19,334 nt of DNA. Source: an uncultured Actinomycetes bacterium (GTDB taxonomy: Bacteria; Actinomycetota; Thermoleophilia; Solirubrobacterales; Solirubrobacteraceae). Below the pieces are notes generated by a model. That model was not told the DNA's origin. It ran no database searches and was given only the letters and a program-made list of their open reading frames with translations. The stretch lies in contig CALAQT010000295.1 of NCBI GenBank assembly GCA_937888775.1, positions 1-19,334 on the forward strand, read 5' to 3'. A program made the position numbers and the translations under genes. This document shows, piece after piece, positions 7,182 to 16,000 of this stretch (position 1 is the stretch's first letter; the number at the start of each line of letters is the position of its first letter).

Positions 7182-8699
7182 CTACGCGGCTCCCGCGTTG
7201 TCGGGCGTTGCCGCGAAGAACTCGTCGGCAGGAATCTGAACGGGTTTGTCTCGCTGCCTCCGACCAGCTTCTGTGGTTGGAGCGAGGTCCACCAGCACCA
7301 GGTGCAGCCGATAGGTCTCGGTCTGCAAGACCGGGGGCAAGTCGTAATACGGGCCCTCGCGGCGGAAGACAACACAGAACGCTTCGTCAACGGCGTAGTG
7401 ACCGCCTCGCAACCGACCGACCGTGTCGAGCACCTGCGCCACGCTCTTAACGATGTCGCCGCGAGCGCTCGACGCGGCGTATTGCTTTGCCTCGACGTAG
7501 AAGCTCGCGAGAGGGTCGAGCAGGTCAGGCTGGAGGCCACCCGCCAACGGCTTCGTCAACGGGGAGAGCCCGGCGTCGAAGAGATAGCGGGCGAACTCGC
7601 CGGTCAGGCGGTCCTCGGGTCCGCCGGGAAGCCGGTCGTCGTCCGCGACCGCGAGCATGCGCTCACGGTCGTGCCACTCACACCGCAACTTAAACCGATT
7701 GACCAACGCCAACCGCGAGCGGGTGCTGCCGACGCGACGGCGAAGGTCCTCTCGCAGCCGTTCAACAGCGTCGCGAAGGTCGGCGACCCGCCTGTCGATG
7801 ATGCCGAGGTCGGCCGCATCCAGCCTCTCCTGCCAAGCCAGCTTGAAAAGCGAGTAGCTCTCTGAGCTCACCCACCGCATCAGGTCACTCGCGGCGCTGA
7901 GAGTGTCCTCGCCCTCGTCGTCGAGAATTCGCGCCGGCGGGTTCAGCTCATCAGGCACGGCCTCCAGCTTGAGCAGCGCGAGTCCCGCAGACGTCCGGGT
8001 GCGCAGCCTCATGAGACGCAATGCATAGGCATAGCGACGCTGAACGTTCCCGAGCCGTCTTCTCCACGCGTCGAGCGGGTCCCGCGCTGGCGCGTTCTGC
8101 TCCTCTTCGGTCGGCGGTTGGCCCTCGGTCGGAACGTCCTCGGGGTTGGCCTCAGCCTCGAGGCTCTGGCGAGCAGCTGCTGCCTCGACTTCATGCAAGT
8201 ACGCGGTGTCCTTGTTCCGGAGGATTCCCAGGAGCGTCTTAGCCAAGCCGCCCTCCCCGTCGGCGTTGAACGGCTCTGGCTCGGAGCCGGCCCACTCGTC
8301 GAAAGACGCGAGCGTGCCCCTGTAGCTCAAACGCGCCTGCAGCTTGATTGCCCGTGAGTCCGACTCGGACGGCGGTTCCAGGTTCGAGTCATCTGCCTCG
8401 GGCCGAATCTCGACGAGCTCGCGCCGCAACTCCACAAGCTCTGATGTGAGCTCCGCGTCGACCTCTTCCATGGCGTCGACGATGTGTACGACCTCTTCAA
8501 GAACGTCATCGAGGTGAGCGGCGAGTCGCGGCTCGGTTCGCAGCGCCCTGAGGAACGGCTCGACCTGAATGAGGAACGCCGCAGAGTCTGTCTGCCGGAG
8601 AAGGAAATCCACCTGGCGGTCGAGCAGCTCGACGAGCGCGTCCACGGCCCGCAGTATGGCCTGCGCAGCAACCAGCCCAGAAATACAGGCCGCCCTCAC
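7182..8699 (-). CDS. Putative PD-(D/E)xK nuclease-domain protein (505 aa)
   Basis: I do not recognise a named family. The N-terminal part is helical (hydrophobic heptads 8-100), then an acidic, Pro/Glu-rich linker (178-210), then Arg-rich helices with coiled-coil character (210-345). The C-terminal 140 residues look like a restriction-endonuclease fold: helix LTGEFARYLF (E368), GLQPDLLD (D392), strand FYVEAKQY (E403, K405), and helix SVAQVLDTVGRL (Q422), in the E-PD-ExK-Q order of PD-(D/E)xK nucleases. A strand-rich end follows (DEAFCVVFRREGPYYDLP, LHLVLVDLAP). No ATPase, helicase or methylase motif is visible. Start is GTG at 8699 with a weak ribosome binding site. It is alone on its strand except for a possible small ORF upstream, between an IS1595 relic and an IS110 element. 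A stand-alone defence or DNA-processing role is plausible but inferred. Confidence 0.75.
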   Translation of the reverse strand: MRAACISGLVAAQAILRAVDALVELLDRQVDFLLRQTDSAAFLIQVEPFLRALRTEPRLAAHLDDVLEEVVHIVDAMEEVDAELTSELVELRRELVEIRPEADDSNLEPPSESDSRAIKLQARLSYRGTLASFDEWAGSEPEPFNADGEGGLAKTLLGILRNKDTAYLHEVEAAAARQSLEAEANPEDVPTEGQPPTEEEQNAPARDPLDAWRRRLGNVQRRYAYALRLMRLRTRTSAGLALLKLEAVPDELNPPARILDDEGEDTLSAASDLMRWVSSESYSLFKLAWQERLDAADLGIIDRRVADLRDAVERLREDLRRRVGSTRSRLALVNRFKLRCEWHDRERMLAVADDDRLPGGPEDRLTGEFARYLFDAGLSPLTKPLAGGLQPDLLDPLASFYVEAKQYAASSARGDIVKSVAQVLDTVGRLRGGHYAVDEAFCVVFRREGPYYDLPPVLQTETYRLHLVLVDLAPTTEAGRRQRDKPVQIPADEFFAATPDNAGAA

Positions 8700-8763
8700 G
8701 TCGGCTCGTCATGTCCCCGATGACCAACGAGCGATCGCCGGATTGGCTCTCTTTCGCTTTGGG

Positions 8764-9027
8764 CTACAAGCAACAGCGCTCGTCCGCATTTCGCGTCTCG
8801 TCACACTGCTGCTCTGCCATGGCGAAGTGGGCGTCCGAGTCGTCTGTCGCGACACGCTCGCTGCTGGGGAATCGCAACAGCGCACCGGGCGGAGGGCCCG
8901 CTCCTGTTTTGCTCGGGTTGCGGGCATCTCGCTGCGTCAGCCAGCTGTCCTGCTTGGCGGACAACTCGGGTCTGCCGCCGGCTTCTGCTTTCACCTTGAT
9001 CACGTCGGCCGGCCCGCTTGTGCTCAT
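8764..9027 (-). CDS. Possible small hypothetical protein (87 aa)
   Basis: ATG at 9027-9025 to TAG. The protein is hydrophilic with a balanced composition (DVIKVKAEAGGRPELSAKQD, then SDAHFAMAEQQCDETRNADE) and a moderate GC bias at third codon positions, more gene-like than the opposite-strand frames. It ends 64 bases before the nuclease gene on the same strand, so it could be a co-transcribed partner. Against this, no ribosome binding site is visible, no family is recognised, and the start overlaps the dispersed GCACAAGCGGGC motif. It may be a truncated relic. Confidence 0.3.
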   Translation of the reverse strand: MSTSGPADVIKVKAEAGGRPELSAKQDSWLTQRDARNPSKTGAGPPPGALLRFPSSERVATDDSDAHFAMAEQQCDETRNADERCCL

Positions 9028-9152
9028 AGGTCAAGCTGGGGTTGCCTCGACCGCCGCCGGGGGAGGGCCTGTTGTGCTTGCCCTTGTCGGAGGGCCCGCG
9101 AAAGACCAGCCCGTCCCGGCGGTGGTGAGGGCCGCGAGCGGCGACAGGACGT

Positions 9153-9247
9153 AGCCCCTGGTTGAGGGCCTTGTCTATGAGCACCCGTAACGGTACCTCC
9201 GGGTCGGAGCGCTGTCGAGGTGTCCTGGCCGTTGAAGGAGGCGAGTG
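9153..9247 (+). other. IS110 left-end noncoding region; candidate bridge-RNA locus
   Basis: The DNA between the left core and the transposase start has several short inverted repeats, for example GCCC..GGGC near 9154-9169 and CCCG..CGGG near 9185-9203. In characterised IS110 elements (IS621 type) the left noncoding end encodes the bridge RNA that guides target and donor recognition. At about 95 bases this is shorter than the IS621 RNA, so the RNA might extend into the gene or start outside. The function is inferred from family and position. Confidence 0.3.
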
Positions 9248-10597
9248 ATGGGTAACTGTGCGGGGATCGATTGGGCCTCGGAGAAGCACGACGTGCTGAT
9301 CGAGGATCCGGCTGGTGAGGAGCTGTGGGCCGCGACGTTCGCGCATGACGAGGACGGCGTGAGCGCGTTGTGCGCCGCGTTTGCGCGGTTTGAGGTCGAG
9401 GTGGTCGCGATCGAGCGCCCCGACGGGCTGCTGGTCGAGCTTCTCCTGGAGGCGGGGGTGCAGGTGCTGGGCTTGCATCCCAATCAGGTGAGGGCCGCGC
9501 GGGACCGCTTCCGCGCGTCGGGCGGGAAGTCTGACCGGTTTGATCGGTTCGTGTTGTGTGAGCTGGCGCGGACCGATCGCCACCGCTTCCGGGTGCTGGA
9601 GCCCGACTCGGATCAGACCAAGGCGCTCAGAGCACTCACGGGCGCACGCGAGGATCTCGTCGCGGCGCGGGTCGCGCTGGCCAACCAGCTCCGCGCCGAG
9701 CTCGAGCGATGCTGGCCCGGCCCGATCGGGGTGTTCTTCGCGATCGATAGCCCGATCTCGCTTGCGTTCCTCGCTCGCTACCCCAGCCCGCTCGATGCCC
9801 GGGGGCTGGGTGAGAAGTGGATGGCCGGGTTCTTGAAGGCCCACGGCTACAACAACCGCAAGACCCCAGCGCAGCTGCTCGAACGGCTGCGATCTGCTCC
9901 TACCGGTCGCGCCGGCGAGATCGAGACCCGCACCCGCCGCCAGATCGTGCTGCACCTGACCAGCACCCTGCAGGTCATGGTCGAGCAGATCCGGGGGCTC
10001 GAGTCAGAGATCGCCGAGGCGCTGCGCGCGCACCCGGACGGGGAGATCTTCCGCAGCTTCTTCCACAGCCCGGACTGCGTCATCTGCGCCGCGACCCTGC
10101 TAGGCGAGATCGGAGACTGCCGCGGGCGCTATCCCCACCGCGACGCGATCGCGGCCGACGCCGGCCACGCCCCAGTCGCTGTGGAATCCGGCAAACGCAA
10201 GCACGCGAAGTTCCGCTGGGCGTGCAACAAACGACTACGCAACGCGCTAGGCATCCTCGCGTACAGCACCACCCGATGGAACCCCTGGGCCGCCGACCGC
10301 TACCCCCAAGCCAGAGCCCGCGGGCATAACCACCGCCGCGCGCTGCGCACCCTCGGCCGCGCGTGGAGCCGGATCATCTGGCGCTGCTGGCAAACCCGCA
10401 CCCCCTATGACCCCGAGCCGCACACCGGCCTGCAACAACACATCACCGTCACCATCCCCACACCGTCGGGCCCCCGGCCCGACCTCAACGCCACCCAGCG
10501 AATGGCAGGCGCCGCCGTCACCCAAAGGGCGGCCCACAGGGCCGAGCGCGCAGCGCTTGACAGCAAGCCGCCAATCGCTACTAACGCCATGGCTTGA
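9248..10597 (+). CDS. IS110-family transposase (449 aa)
   Basis: DEDD-type recombinase. The N-terminal RuvC-like domain shows CAGIDWASEKHDV (D8), VVAIERPDGLLVE (E56) and KSDRFDRFVL (D96, D99), the full catalytic set. A helical region (about 120-260) precedes the Transposase_20 domain, with HSPDCVICAATLLGEIGD (273-290) and GHAPVAVESGKRKHAKFRW, whose S314 is the expected catalytic serine. Length is at the long end for the family. ATG at 9248 is preferred over GTG 9245 because AAGGAGG (9235-9241) lies 6 bases upstream. The stop TGA (10595-10597) overlaps the right-end sequence TTGACACAGGACGTCT. All key residues and both element ends are present, so this copy could be active. It belongs to a different branch from the broken IS110 at 692-1718. 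Confidence 0.93.
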   Translation: MGNCAGIDWASEKHDVLIEDPAGEELWAATFAHDEDGVSALCAAFARFEVEVVAIERPDGLLVELLLEAGVQVLGLHPNQVRAARDRFRASGGKSDRFDRFVLCELARTDRHRFRVLEPDSDQTKALRALTGAREDLVAARVALANQLRAELERCWPGPIGVFFAIDSPISLAFLARYPSPLDARGLGEKWMAGFLKAHGYNNRKTPAQLLERLRSAPTGRAGEIETRTRRQIVLHLTSTLQVMVEQIRGLESEIAEALRAHPDGEIFRSFFHSPDCVICAATLLGEIGDCRGRYPHRDAIAADAGHAPVAVESGKRKHAKFRWACNKRLRNALGILAYSTTRWNPWAADRYPQARARGHNHRRALRTLGRAWSRIIWRCWQTRTPYDPEPHTGLQQHITVTIPTPSGPRPDLNATQRMAGAAVTQRAAHRAERAALDSKPPIATNAMA

Positions 10598-10607
10598 CAC
10601 AGGACGT

Positions 10608-11036
10608 CTTCCGCGTGGACTCGCCAGACACGCCGTCTGGCGCCGGGCCGCGACCGCCTCGCTGCCCCCCGCACGCGCAAACACCAGCGAGCGATCCTCG
10701 CCGATCCCGATGAAAGCGCAAGTGGCGGAGCGCAGCGCAGCACCGCCACGCCGTCTGCGCCGGCCACCAACGGGGCGCTCGGATCTGGGCGATTGCGAGC
10801 GCGCGCAGGGACCGCGAGATCGTTAGCTCGGCCCGGCTGATCTTGGTCATCAGCAAGCGGGTCAGTGATCTCTCTGCGGATCCGCCAGACGCTTGCTCGC
10901 GAGCCGCGGGTCAGCTAACGCGTCGAGACGCCCGTCTCCTGCAATCGCCGCTGAGCGGCACTGTGGCCGGCGGACACGCCCTAGCTGCTGGTATTGCTCA
11001 GGAGCAGTCGTCCTGTTCTGGCTGCTGGTTTGCACC
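10608..11036. other. Gene-free stretch between IS110 and the MITE
   Basis: No supportable gene. It starts with a strong hairpin just outside the IS110 right core and ends at the target duplication of the MITE. Frames on either strand are short and unconvincing. Together with the bases before 9144 it should represent the sequence into which IS110 inserted. Confidence 0.45.
10622..10642. repeat. 8-bp stem-loop beside the IS110 right end
   Basis: CGCCAGAC (10622-10629), a 5-base loop and GTCTGGCG (10635-10642) form a perfect stem 15 bases beyond the IS110 core. No T-tract follows. It may act as a weak terminator for the transposase or be a feature of the target; some IS110 relatives insert next to palindromic sequences. 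Confidence 0.45.
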
Positions 11037-11219
11037 GAGGCTGTCGCACAAACCATCGCGTGTCTCGACTTTTTGTACGTCTGCGACAAGGTAACGATTC
11101 TGGGGTGAACCATTTCCGTCGCGGCGGGCCCGCTCTGCCCGCCTGAGCCGCTCTCACGAGGTCAGCGAAATCGGCCGTTGTCAGATTCGTACAACCGGTT
11201 TGGTTTGTGCGACAGCCTC
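11037..11219. mobile_element. 183-bp MITE with perfect 19-bp terminal inverted repeats
   Basis: GAGGCTGTCGCACAAACCA at 11037-11055 is matched exactly, in reverse complement, by 11201-11219. The flanks carry CACC on both sides (11033-11036 and 11220-11223), as expected for a 4-bp target duplication. Inside, a second imperfect inverted pair (11073-11089 and 11178-11194, matching at TTGTACG/CGTACAA and GACAA/TTGTC) strengthens the symmetry. The 145-base interior has no meaningful reading frame, so it is non-autonomous and would need a transposase from elsewhere. Its ends do not match those of the neighbouring IS1380 element, and I cannot name the parent family. Confidence 0.75.
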
Positions 11220-11266
11220 CACCAGGAGCGACAGTATCGTCCACGGTGTTGACACTGCCGCTCCGT

Positions 11267-11286
11267 TGCTTGCAGCCGCCGTGAAC
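11267..11286 (+). repeat. 20-bp sequence repeated in inverse at 19258-19277
   Basis: TGCTTGCAGCCGCCGTGAAC is found here on the plus strand and at 19258-19277 on the minus strand, identical over all 20 bases. In both places GTTGACAC lies shortly upstream (11248-11255 here). This copy is cut off three bases later by the left end of the IS1380 element. Confidence 0.7.
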
Positions 11287-11289
11287 ATG

Positions 11290-12955
11290 GCTAACCTTGA
11301 AGCGCCGTTTGCGGGTTGACGCCGGGTAGCGGGAACGTCCTCCCGGGCCGTGAGAATCGGGATTGCTCAAGATCTCGATGTCGACCCAGGAGGACACCCA
11401 GTTGGTGAAGCCTACGGCTCGTTTGGAAACGGTAGAAGTCACGTCGGACGGTGAGGGACTCGTCTCGCATGCGGGGGTGGCGTTGCTGGTTGAGTTGTCT
11501 GATCGCGTCGGGCTGACCGGTGAGCTGGCCGGGGCGTTGGCGGGGACGCGGGAGCGTCGCTCGGCGCACGACCCGGGGCGGGTGCTCAGGGACGTGGCGG
11601 TGATGCTGGCTGACGGCGGCGACTGCGTGACCGATATCGATGCGTACTGGGGTCAGGAGCGGCTGTTCGGTGCTCGGGCGTCGGAGACCACGACCCATCG
11701 GGTGATCAAGTCGGTCGACGAGCAGCTGTTGGGTCGGATCCGGGCGGCGCGGGCAGCTGCGCGGGCGCGGGTGTGGGACGCGGGCGCTCGGCCCGGGTCG
11801 ATCACGCTGGACATCGACGCGACCTTGTTGACCGCGCACTCGGAGAAGGAGCGCGCGGCGGGCAACTACAAGCACGGATACGGGTTTCACCCGCTCGGCT
11901 GTTGGCTGGATGAGACCGGTGAGGCGCTCGTCGCGATCCTCAGACCGGGGAACGCTGGGTCGAACACGGCGGAGGATCACTTCCGGGTGCTGGGGCTCGC
12001 GCTCGCGCAGCTGCCGGCCGAGGATCTGGATCGCGAGATCCTGGTCCGGCCCGACATCGGTGGGCAGACGCACGCGTTCACCTCCGACTGCCGCGAGGCC
12101 GGGATCCGGTTCTCGGTGGGCTATGAGCTCAACGACACGGTCCGCCAGGCGATCCTCGAAGTCCCGGAAACCGTGTGGGAGCAGGCGATCAACGCAGGCG
12201 GCGAGGCCCGTGACGGCGCCTGGGTCGCGGAGCTGACCGACCACGTGAACCTCCTGTCCGCCTGGCCTGAGGGGTCCCGGCTGATCGTCCGGCGCGAGCG
12301 TCCGCACCCCGGTGCGCAGTTCACGATCTTCGACGAGCACGGCTACCGGCACACGTGCTTTCTCACCGACCAGGACGAGCGCGACGTCGCCGCGCTGGAA
12401 TTGCGTCACCGCGGCCGCGCCCGGGTCGAGGACAGCATCCGCGGCGGCAAGGACACCGGCATGCGCAACCTCCCTCACCACGCGTTCGAGCACAACCAGA
12501 CCTGGCTCGAGCTCTCGCTGATCGCTCAGGACCTCCTCACCTGGACCAAGCTGATCTGCCTTGATGGCGAGCTCGCTATCGCCGAACCCAAGCGCCTTCG
12601 CCAGCGGCTGCTTCACGTCGCCGCCAAGCTCGTGCGTCACGGCCGACGCACCCACCTCAAGCTCGATCGCGACTGGCCATGGTCAGAAGCGCTTGCCGCC
12701 GCGTTCACACGGCTACGCGCGATCCCAAAGCTCTGCTGAGCCAGCCGGCGGCGACCGCCGCTGCGACCCTGACGATGAGCTGACACCCCGCCGGACTCGG
12801 ACTGCCCGCAACCGCGCCCCTCAGCGCCGACCGACAGACCGAGCGCCCGCCGACCGACAACGCCAGCCCCGGCGAACGTATCGACCGCCACCTTCACCCT
12901 CACGCCAACCCATCAGGTTTCACCATGACGCCGATAACGGCGCTTCGAGGCTAAC
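11290..12955 (+). mobile_element. IS1380-family insertion sequence, apparently complete
   Basis: A single transposase gene is flanked by imperfect inverted ends: GCTAACCTTGAAGCGCCGTT at 11290-11309 and, in reverse complement, GTTAGCCTCGAAGCGCCGTT at 12936-12955, 17 of 20 bases identical. The length, 1666 bp, agrees with the usual IS1380 size of about 1.66 kb. I could not identify a clear target duplication, so the outermost bases are uncertain by a few positions or the flanks have changed. Confidence 0.75.
11402..12739 (+). CDS. IS1380-family DDE transposase
   Basis: About 445 residues, as usual for IS1380. Recognisable segments are the N-terminal helical region (SHAGVALLVELSDRVGLTGE), GRVLRDVAVMLADGGDCVTD, the first catalytic Asp in SITLDIDATLLTAHSEKE, the NYKHGYGFHPLGCWLDETGE strand region, RPGNAGSNTAEDH, and the conserved end LRHRGRARVEDSIRGGKDTG (catalytic Glu in VED) with NLPHHAFEHNQTWLELSLIA. 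I chose TTG at 11402 because AGGAGG (11388-11393) lies 8 bases upstream; GTG 11405, ATG 11378 and TTG 11363 share the frame. It ends with TGA at 12737-12739, followed by a 6-bp GC stem with a three-base loop (12746-12760). No disruption is visible, so it is likely functional. Confidence 0.9.
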   Translation: MVKPTARLETVEVTSDGEGLVSHAGVALLVELSDRVGLTGELAGALAGTRERRSAHDPGRVLRDVAVMLADGGDCVTDIDAYWGQERLFGARASETTTHRVIKSVDEQLLGRIRAARAAARARVWDAGARPGSITLDIDATLLTAHSEKERAAGNYKHGYGFHPLGCWLDETGEALVAILRPGNAGSNTAEDHFRVLGLALAQLPAEDLDREILVRPDIGGQTHAFTSDCREAGIRFSVGYELNDTVRQAILEVPETVWEQAINAGGEARDGAWVAELTDHVNLLSAWPEGSRLIVRRERPHPGAQFTIFDEHGYRHTCFLTDQDERDVAALELRHRGRARVEDSIRGGKDTGMRNLPHHAFEHNQTWLELSLIAQDLLTWTKLICLDGELAIAEPKRLRQRLLHVAAKLVRHGRRTHLKLDRDWPWSEALAAAFTRLRAIPKLC

Positions 12956-13060
12956 GGTGGGAGGTGATGGTGTGGGATCCGAAGGCTCGCCCTGCTCGCC
13001 TGAGGGTCTCGTCGTCGCGTGCGGACTTGCCGGTCATGCGCGCGATTGCAAATCACCGTG
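12956..13060. other. Spacer between IS1380 and the regulator gene
   Basis: Short stretch without a gene, into which the IS1380 right end and the 3' end of the convergently placed regulator gene both point. I see no clear terminator for either. Confidence 0.4.
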
Positions 13061-16000
13061 TTATTGGAGCCAGCTCTGATCGGCGAGGAAGCCCCAGACG
13101 GGGTTGTATTCGTAGTTGTGAAGGCGGTTAGAGGTGAGGTCGACCTCTCGCGGCGTTACGGTAGGCACCCAGACGGCTTGGTCGGTGAGTTGTCGATCGA
13201 CTGATGCCCAGAGCGCGCGTGATCTAGCGGGATTTATGAGTTCGAGCTGTGTGGCGTCTTGCATTTCGCGGTCGAGTCGGGGGTTGCAGTAGAAGCCGTT
13301 GCCGTTGCCGCCGCCGCAGCTGAAGTACTGGGGGATGTAGGAGGACGGGTCGGGGTATGGCGCTACCCAGTCGCCGTCGGCGGACAGTTGGAAGTGGGTC
13401 CGCATCGCTTGTGTGACCGTGGCGATTGAGACCAGACGAACGCGGACGCGGTAGCCGAGGGTGCGTAGGACGCCGCCGACATACGCGGTCATCGTGGGCG
13501 GGACGTAGCCCTCATCGGGGGTTCCCCACACATCGACCCGTTCTCCGAACGTTCTCGACTGCGCGACCAGGCGTCGGGCGCGTGCGAGGTTTGGGGTGCT
13601 CCAGGCGCCGCTGGCGCGGGGGTGCAGTGTGTAGGGGCAGTAGCGACGGTAGCCGGCCAACGCGGGGGCGATCGGCTGGCAGGTCGGAGTCGCGAATCGC
13701 GACCCGCCGTATAGCTGGGCGATCTTGCCCCGGTCGATCGCGTAGTTGAGCGCCTGTCGGACCCTGAGGTCATTGAAAGGGGGCAGGTTCGTGTTGAGCG
13801 GGATGAACTCGACCCCGAACAACGGGTTTGAGTGCAGCTGGGCCGGAACCTGCAGCTCGAGCTGGCGGGACTGCGCCGCCGGGATCTGGCCAAAAAACCA
13901 GTCTGCACGTCGCTGCTGGATCGCGGTCAGGGCCGCCCGCGCGGAGCGCACGGTTCGCCACACGATCGAGTTGGGATTGCCGGTTGGCTGGGCGGCGTGC
14001 GACCACTCGTGAAAGAACGGGTTTCGGACGAAACGGATCTCAGTGGGGCTGACGGCGACGATCTTGTACGGGCCGGTGCCGGGAACGGTGCCTGAGCCGG
14101 TTTCGTTGTCCGGCGTTCCGGGCGGGACCGGCGCGGAGTAGGCGAACTCGGTCAGCTTGAACAGGAAGTCGGGGTCGGGCGCGGCGAGGTGAAAGGTCAC
14201 GGTCCCGACGGCATCATCGGTGGCGATCCCCTGGGAGAGGTCGCAGCGGCGTGGGCGTCGGGCGCAGACGGCGGCGCCGACGATGCCGCTATAGAGCGAG
14301 CTGCCGGGCGATCCGACGCTGAACAGGCGCTCGATCGCGCGGCGAAAGTCGCCGGCTCGCAATGGCTGACCAGTGGAGTAGTCGATCCCGGGGCGCAGCC
14401 GGAACACGTATGTCGTAGCGCCGTCGGCTGGGGTCGGGATCGACAGCGCGAGGTCTGGAACGAGCCGGAGACCGGCGGCACCGGGGCTCTGCTGGAAGTT
14501 CACGAGCGAGTCGTACTCAAGCCCGGTGAACTGCGGATTGTTGGCGAAGCTATAGAACGCCGGATCGATCGACATGGGGGCCACCGGTCCGGACGATGCG
14601 AGCGCGAGGCCGTCGATTACGAGTGTCCCGCCGCGGTGGCTGCCACTGTTGGCCGCGACTCCCACCCACAGGCGTCCGGTGCTGGGAGTGAGCGACGTCG
14701 GGCTGCCATCGACCTCGACGTTGCCCGCTACGCGGTCGCGGCTGGGGTTGATCCGGGAGACGTCTGCCGAGTATTGATTGGCGACCCATAATGAGCCGCC
14801 GGCGGCCGCCAGCGCGGTCGGGCCGCTCCCGACCGGGATCGTCGCTGTGACCGCACGGGTCGTGGGGTCGATCCGGGAGACGGTCGCGTCAAGGCTGTTC
14901 GCGACCCACAACGAGCCGGCTGTGAACGCGAGCGCTGCCGGACCGTCACCGACGTGCACGCGCGCGAGCGTGCGACCAGAGGTCGGATCCAACTTCTCGA
15001 CGGTCGCGTTGTTGTAACCCGCTACCCAGATCGCCCCACCGGCCAGCGCGATCGCGCCTGGCTGCAGATCCAGAGATACCGTTCGCCGCAGAGATCCGGT
15101 CGCGGGGTCGATCTCGAACAGCTCGCGAGCGACTGAATCGGCGACCCACAAGCGCCCGTCACCGAACGCGATCGCGACCGGGTTTGACCCTGGGAGGACG
15201 ATCGTCTGAGTCACGGCTTCCGTGGTCGGATCGATCCTGGTGACGGTGGCACCGACGGTGCTGGCGACCCAGATCGCCCCGCCGCCGCTTGTGATGCTCC
15301 CGGGCTCACCGCCCACCGGGATCCGGTCCACGACGACACCCGAGCCGGGGTCGATGCGCGCCACCGCGCCCCCACCGGCATCAGCCACCCACATCGAACC
15401 CGAGCCGCCGCTTATGGCGCCGGGCACTCCGACGAGCGGGGTCGCGGTTACCAGTCTCCCCGAAGCGGTGCTGACGGCGACGATTCCGCTTGTCCCCGAT
15501 AGCCGAGGCGGTCCCGGTTGAGCCGCTCCAGAGCTCAGCAGCGCGCTGGCTATGAGGACCGCTCCGAGAACCAGCGCCCCGGCCACTACGCGCGCCCGAG
15601 CGCGGCGCCGCCCAGAGACGAGAACCGTCGGGCGGTGGGTCGCGAGTGTCGGATCGTGTTGCAGGATCCGCCGCTCGAGCTCACGTAGCGCCGGCCCTGG
15701 CTCCAGGCCGAGTTCCTCAGTCAGCCGCTCGCGCGCCGCTCTGCAGGCGGCGAGCGCATCCGCGTGGCGTCCCGCCCGATACAGCGCGAGCATCAGTCCC
15801 GCAACGAGCCGCTCCCGCAGCGGATGCTCCGTGACAAGCTGTTCGAGTTCCGCCACCAGCTCAGCTCCACGACCCACGCTCAGCTCAGCGTCGGTCCGAT
15901 CCTCGAGTGTCGCGAGCCGCGCGTCTTCCAGCCGGGCGATCTCCGCTTGCGCGAACGGGTCGTAGGCGAACTCTTGAAGCGGCGGCCCGCGCCAGAGTTC

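Larger units (their letters stand above)
9144..10607 (+). mobile_element. IS110-family insertion sequence, apparently complete
   Basis: The intact transposase gene is bracketed by a direct repeat, ACAGGACGT, at 9144-9152 and 10599-10607. IS110 elements lack terminal inverted repeats and leave a short core sequence at both junctions, so this pair is what the family predicts. The element would be about 1.46 kb, with roughly 95 noncoding bases on the left and about 10 bases after the stop codon on the right. A homologous right end, in the opposite orientation, appears at 19285-19334. The exact boundary inside the 9-bp core cannot be fixed from one copy. Confidence 0.65.

Noticed and set aside
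8711..9154. Plus-strand frame of 147 codons between the nuclease gene and IS110
   Set aside because: Low-complexity Ser/Ala/Gly content and no motif. It runs across the IS110 left core, and the minus-strand frame in the same place is more gene-like.
8801..9955. Long minus-strand open frame (384 codons) opposite the IS110 transposase
   Set aside because: It overlaps the well-supported transposase gene in antisense, is rich in Arg/Pro/His/Gln without any domain, and is explained by codon bias of the real gene.
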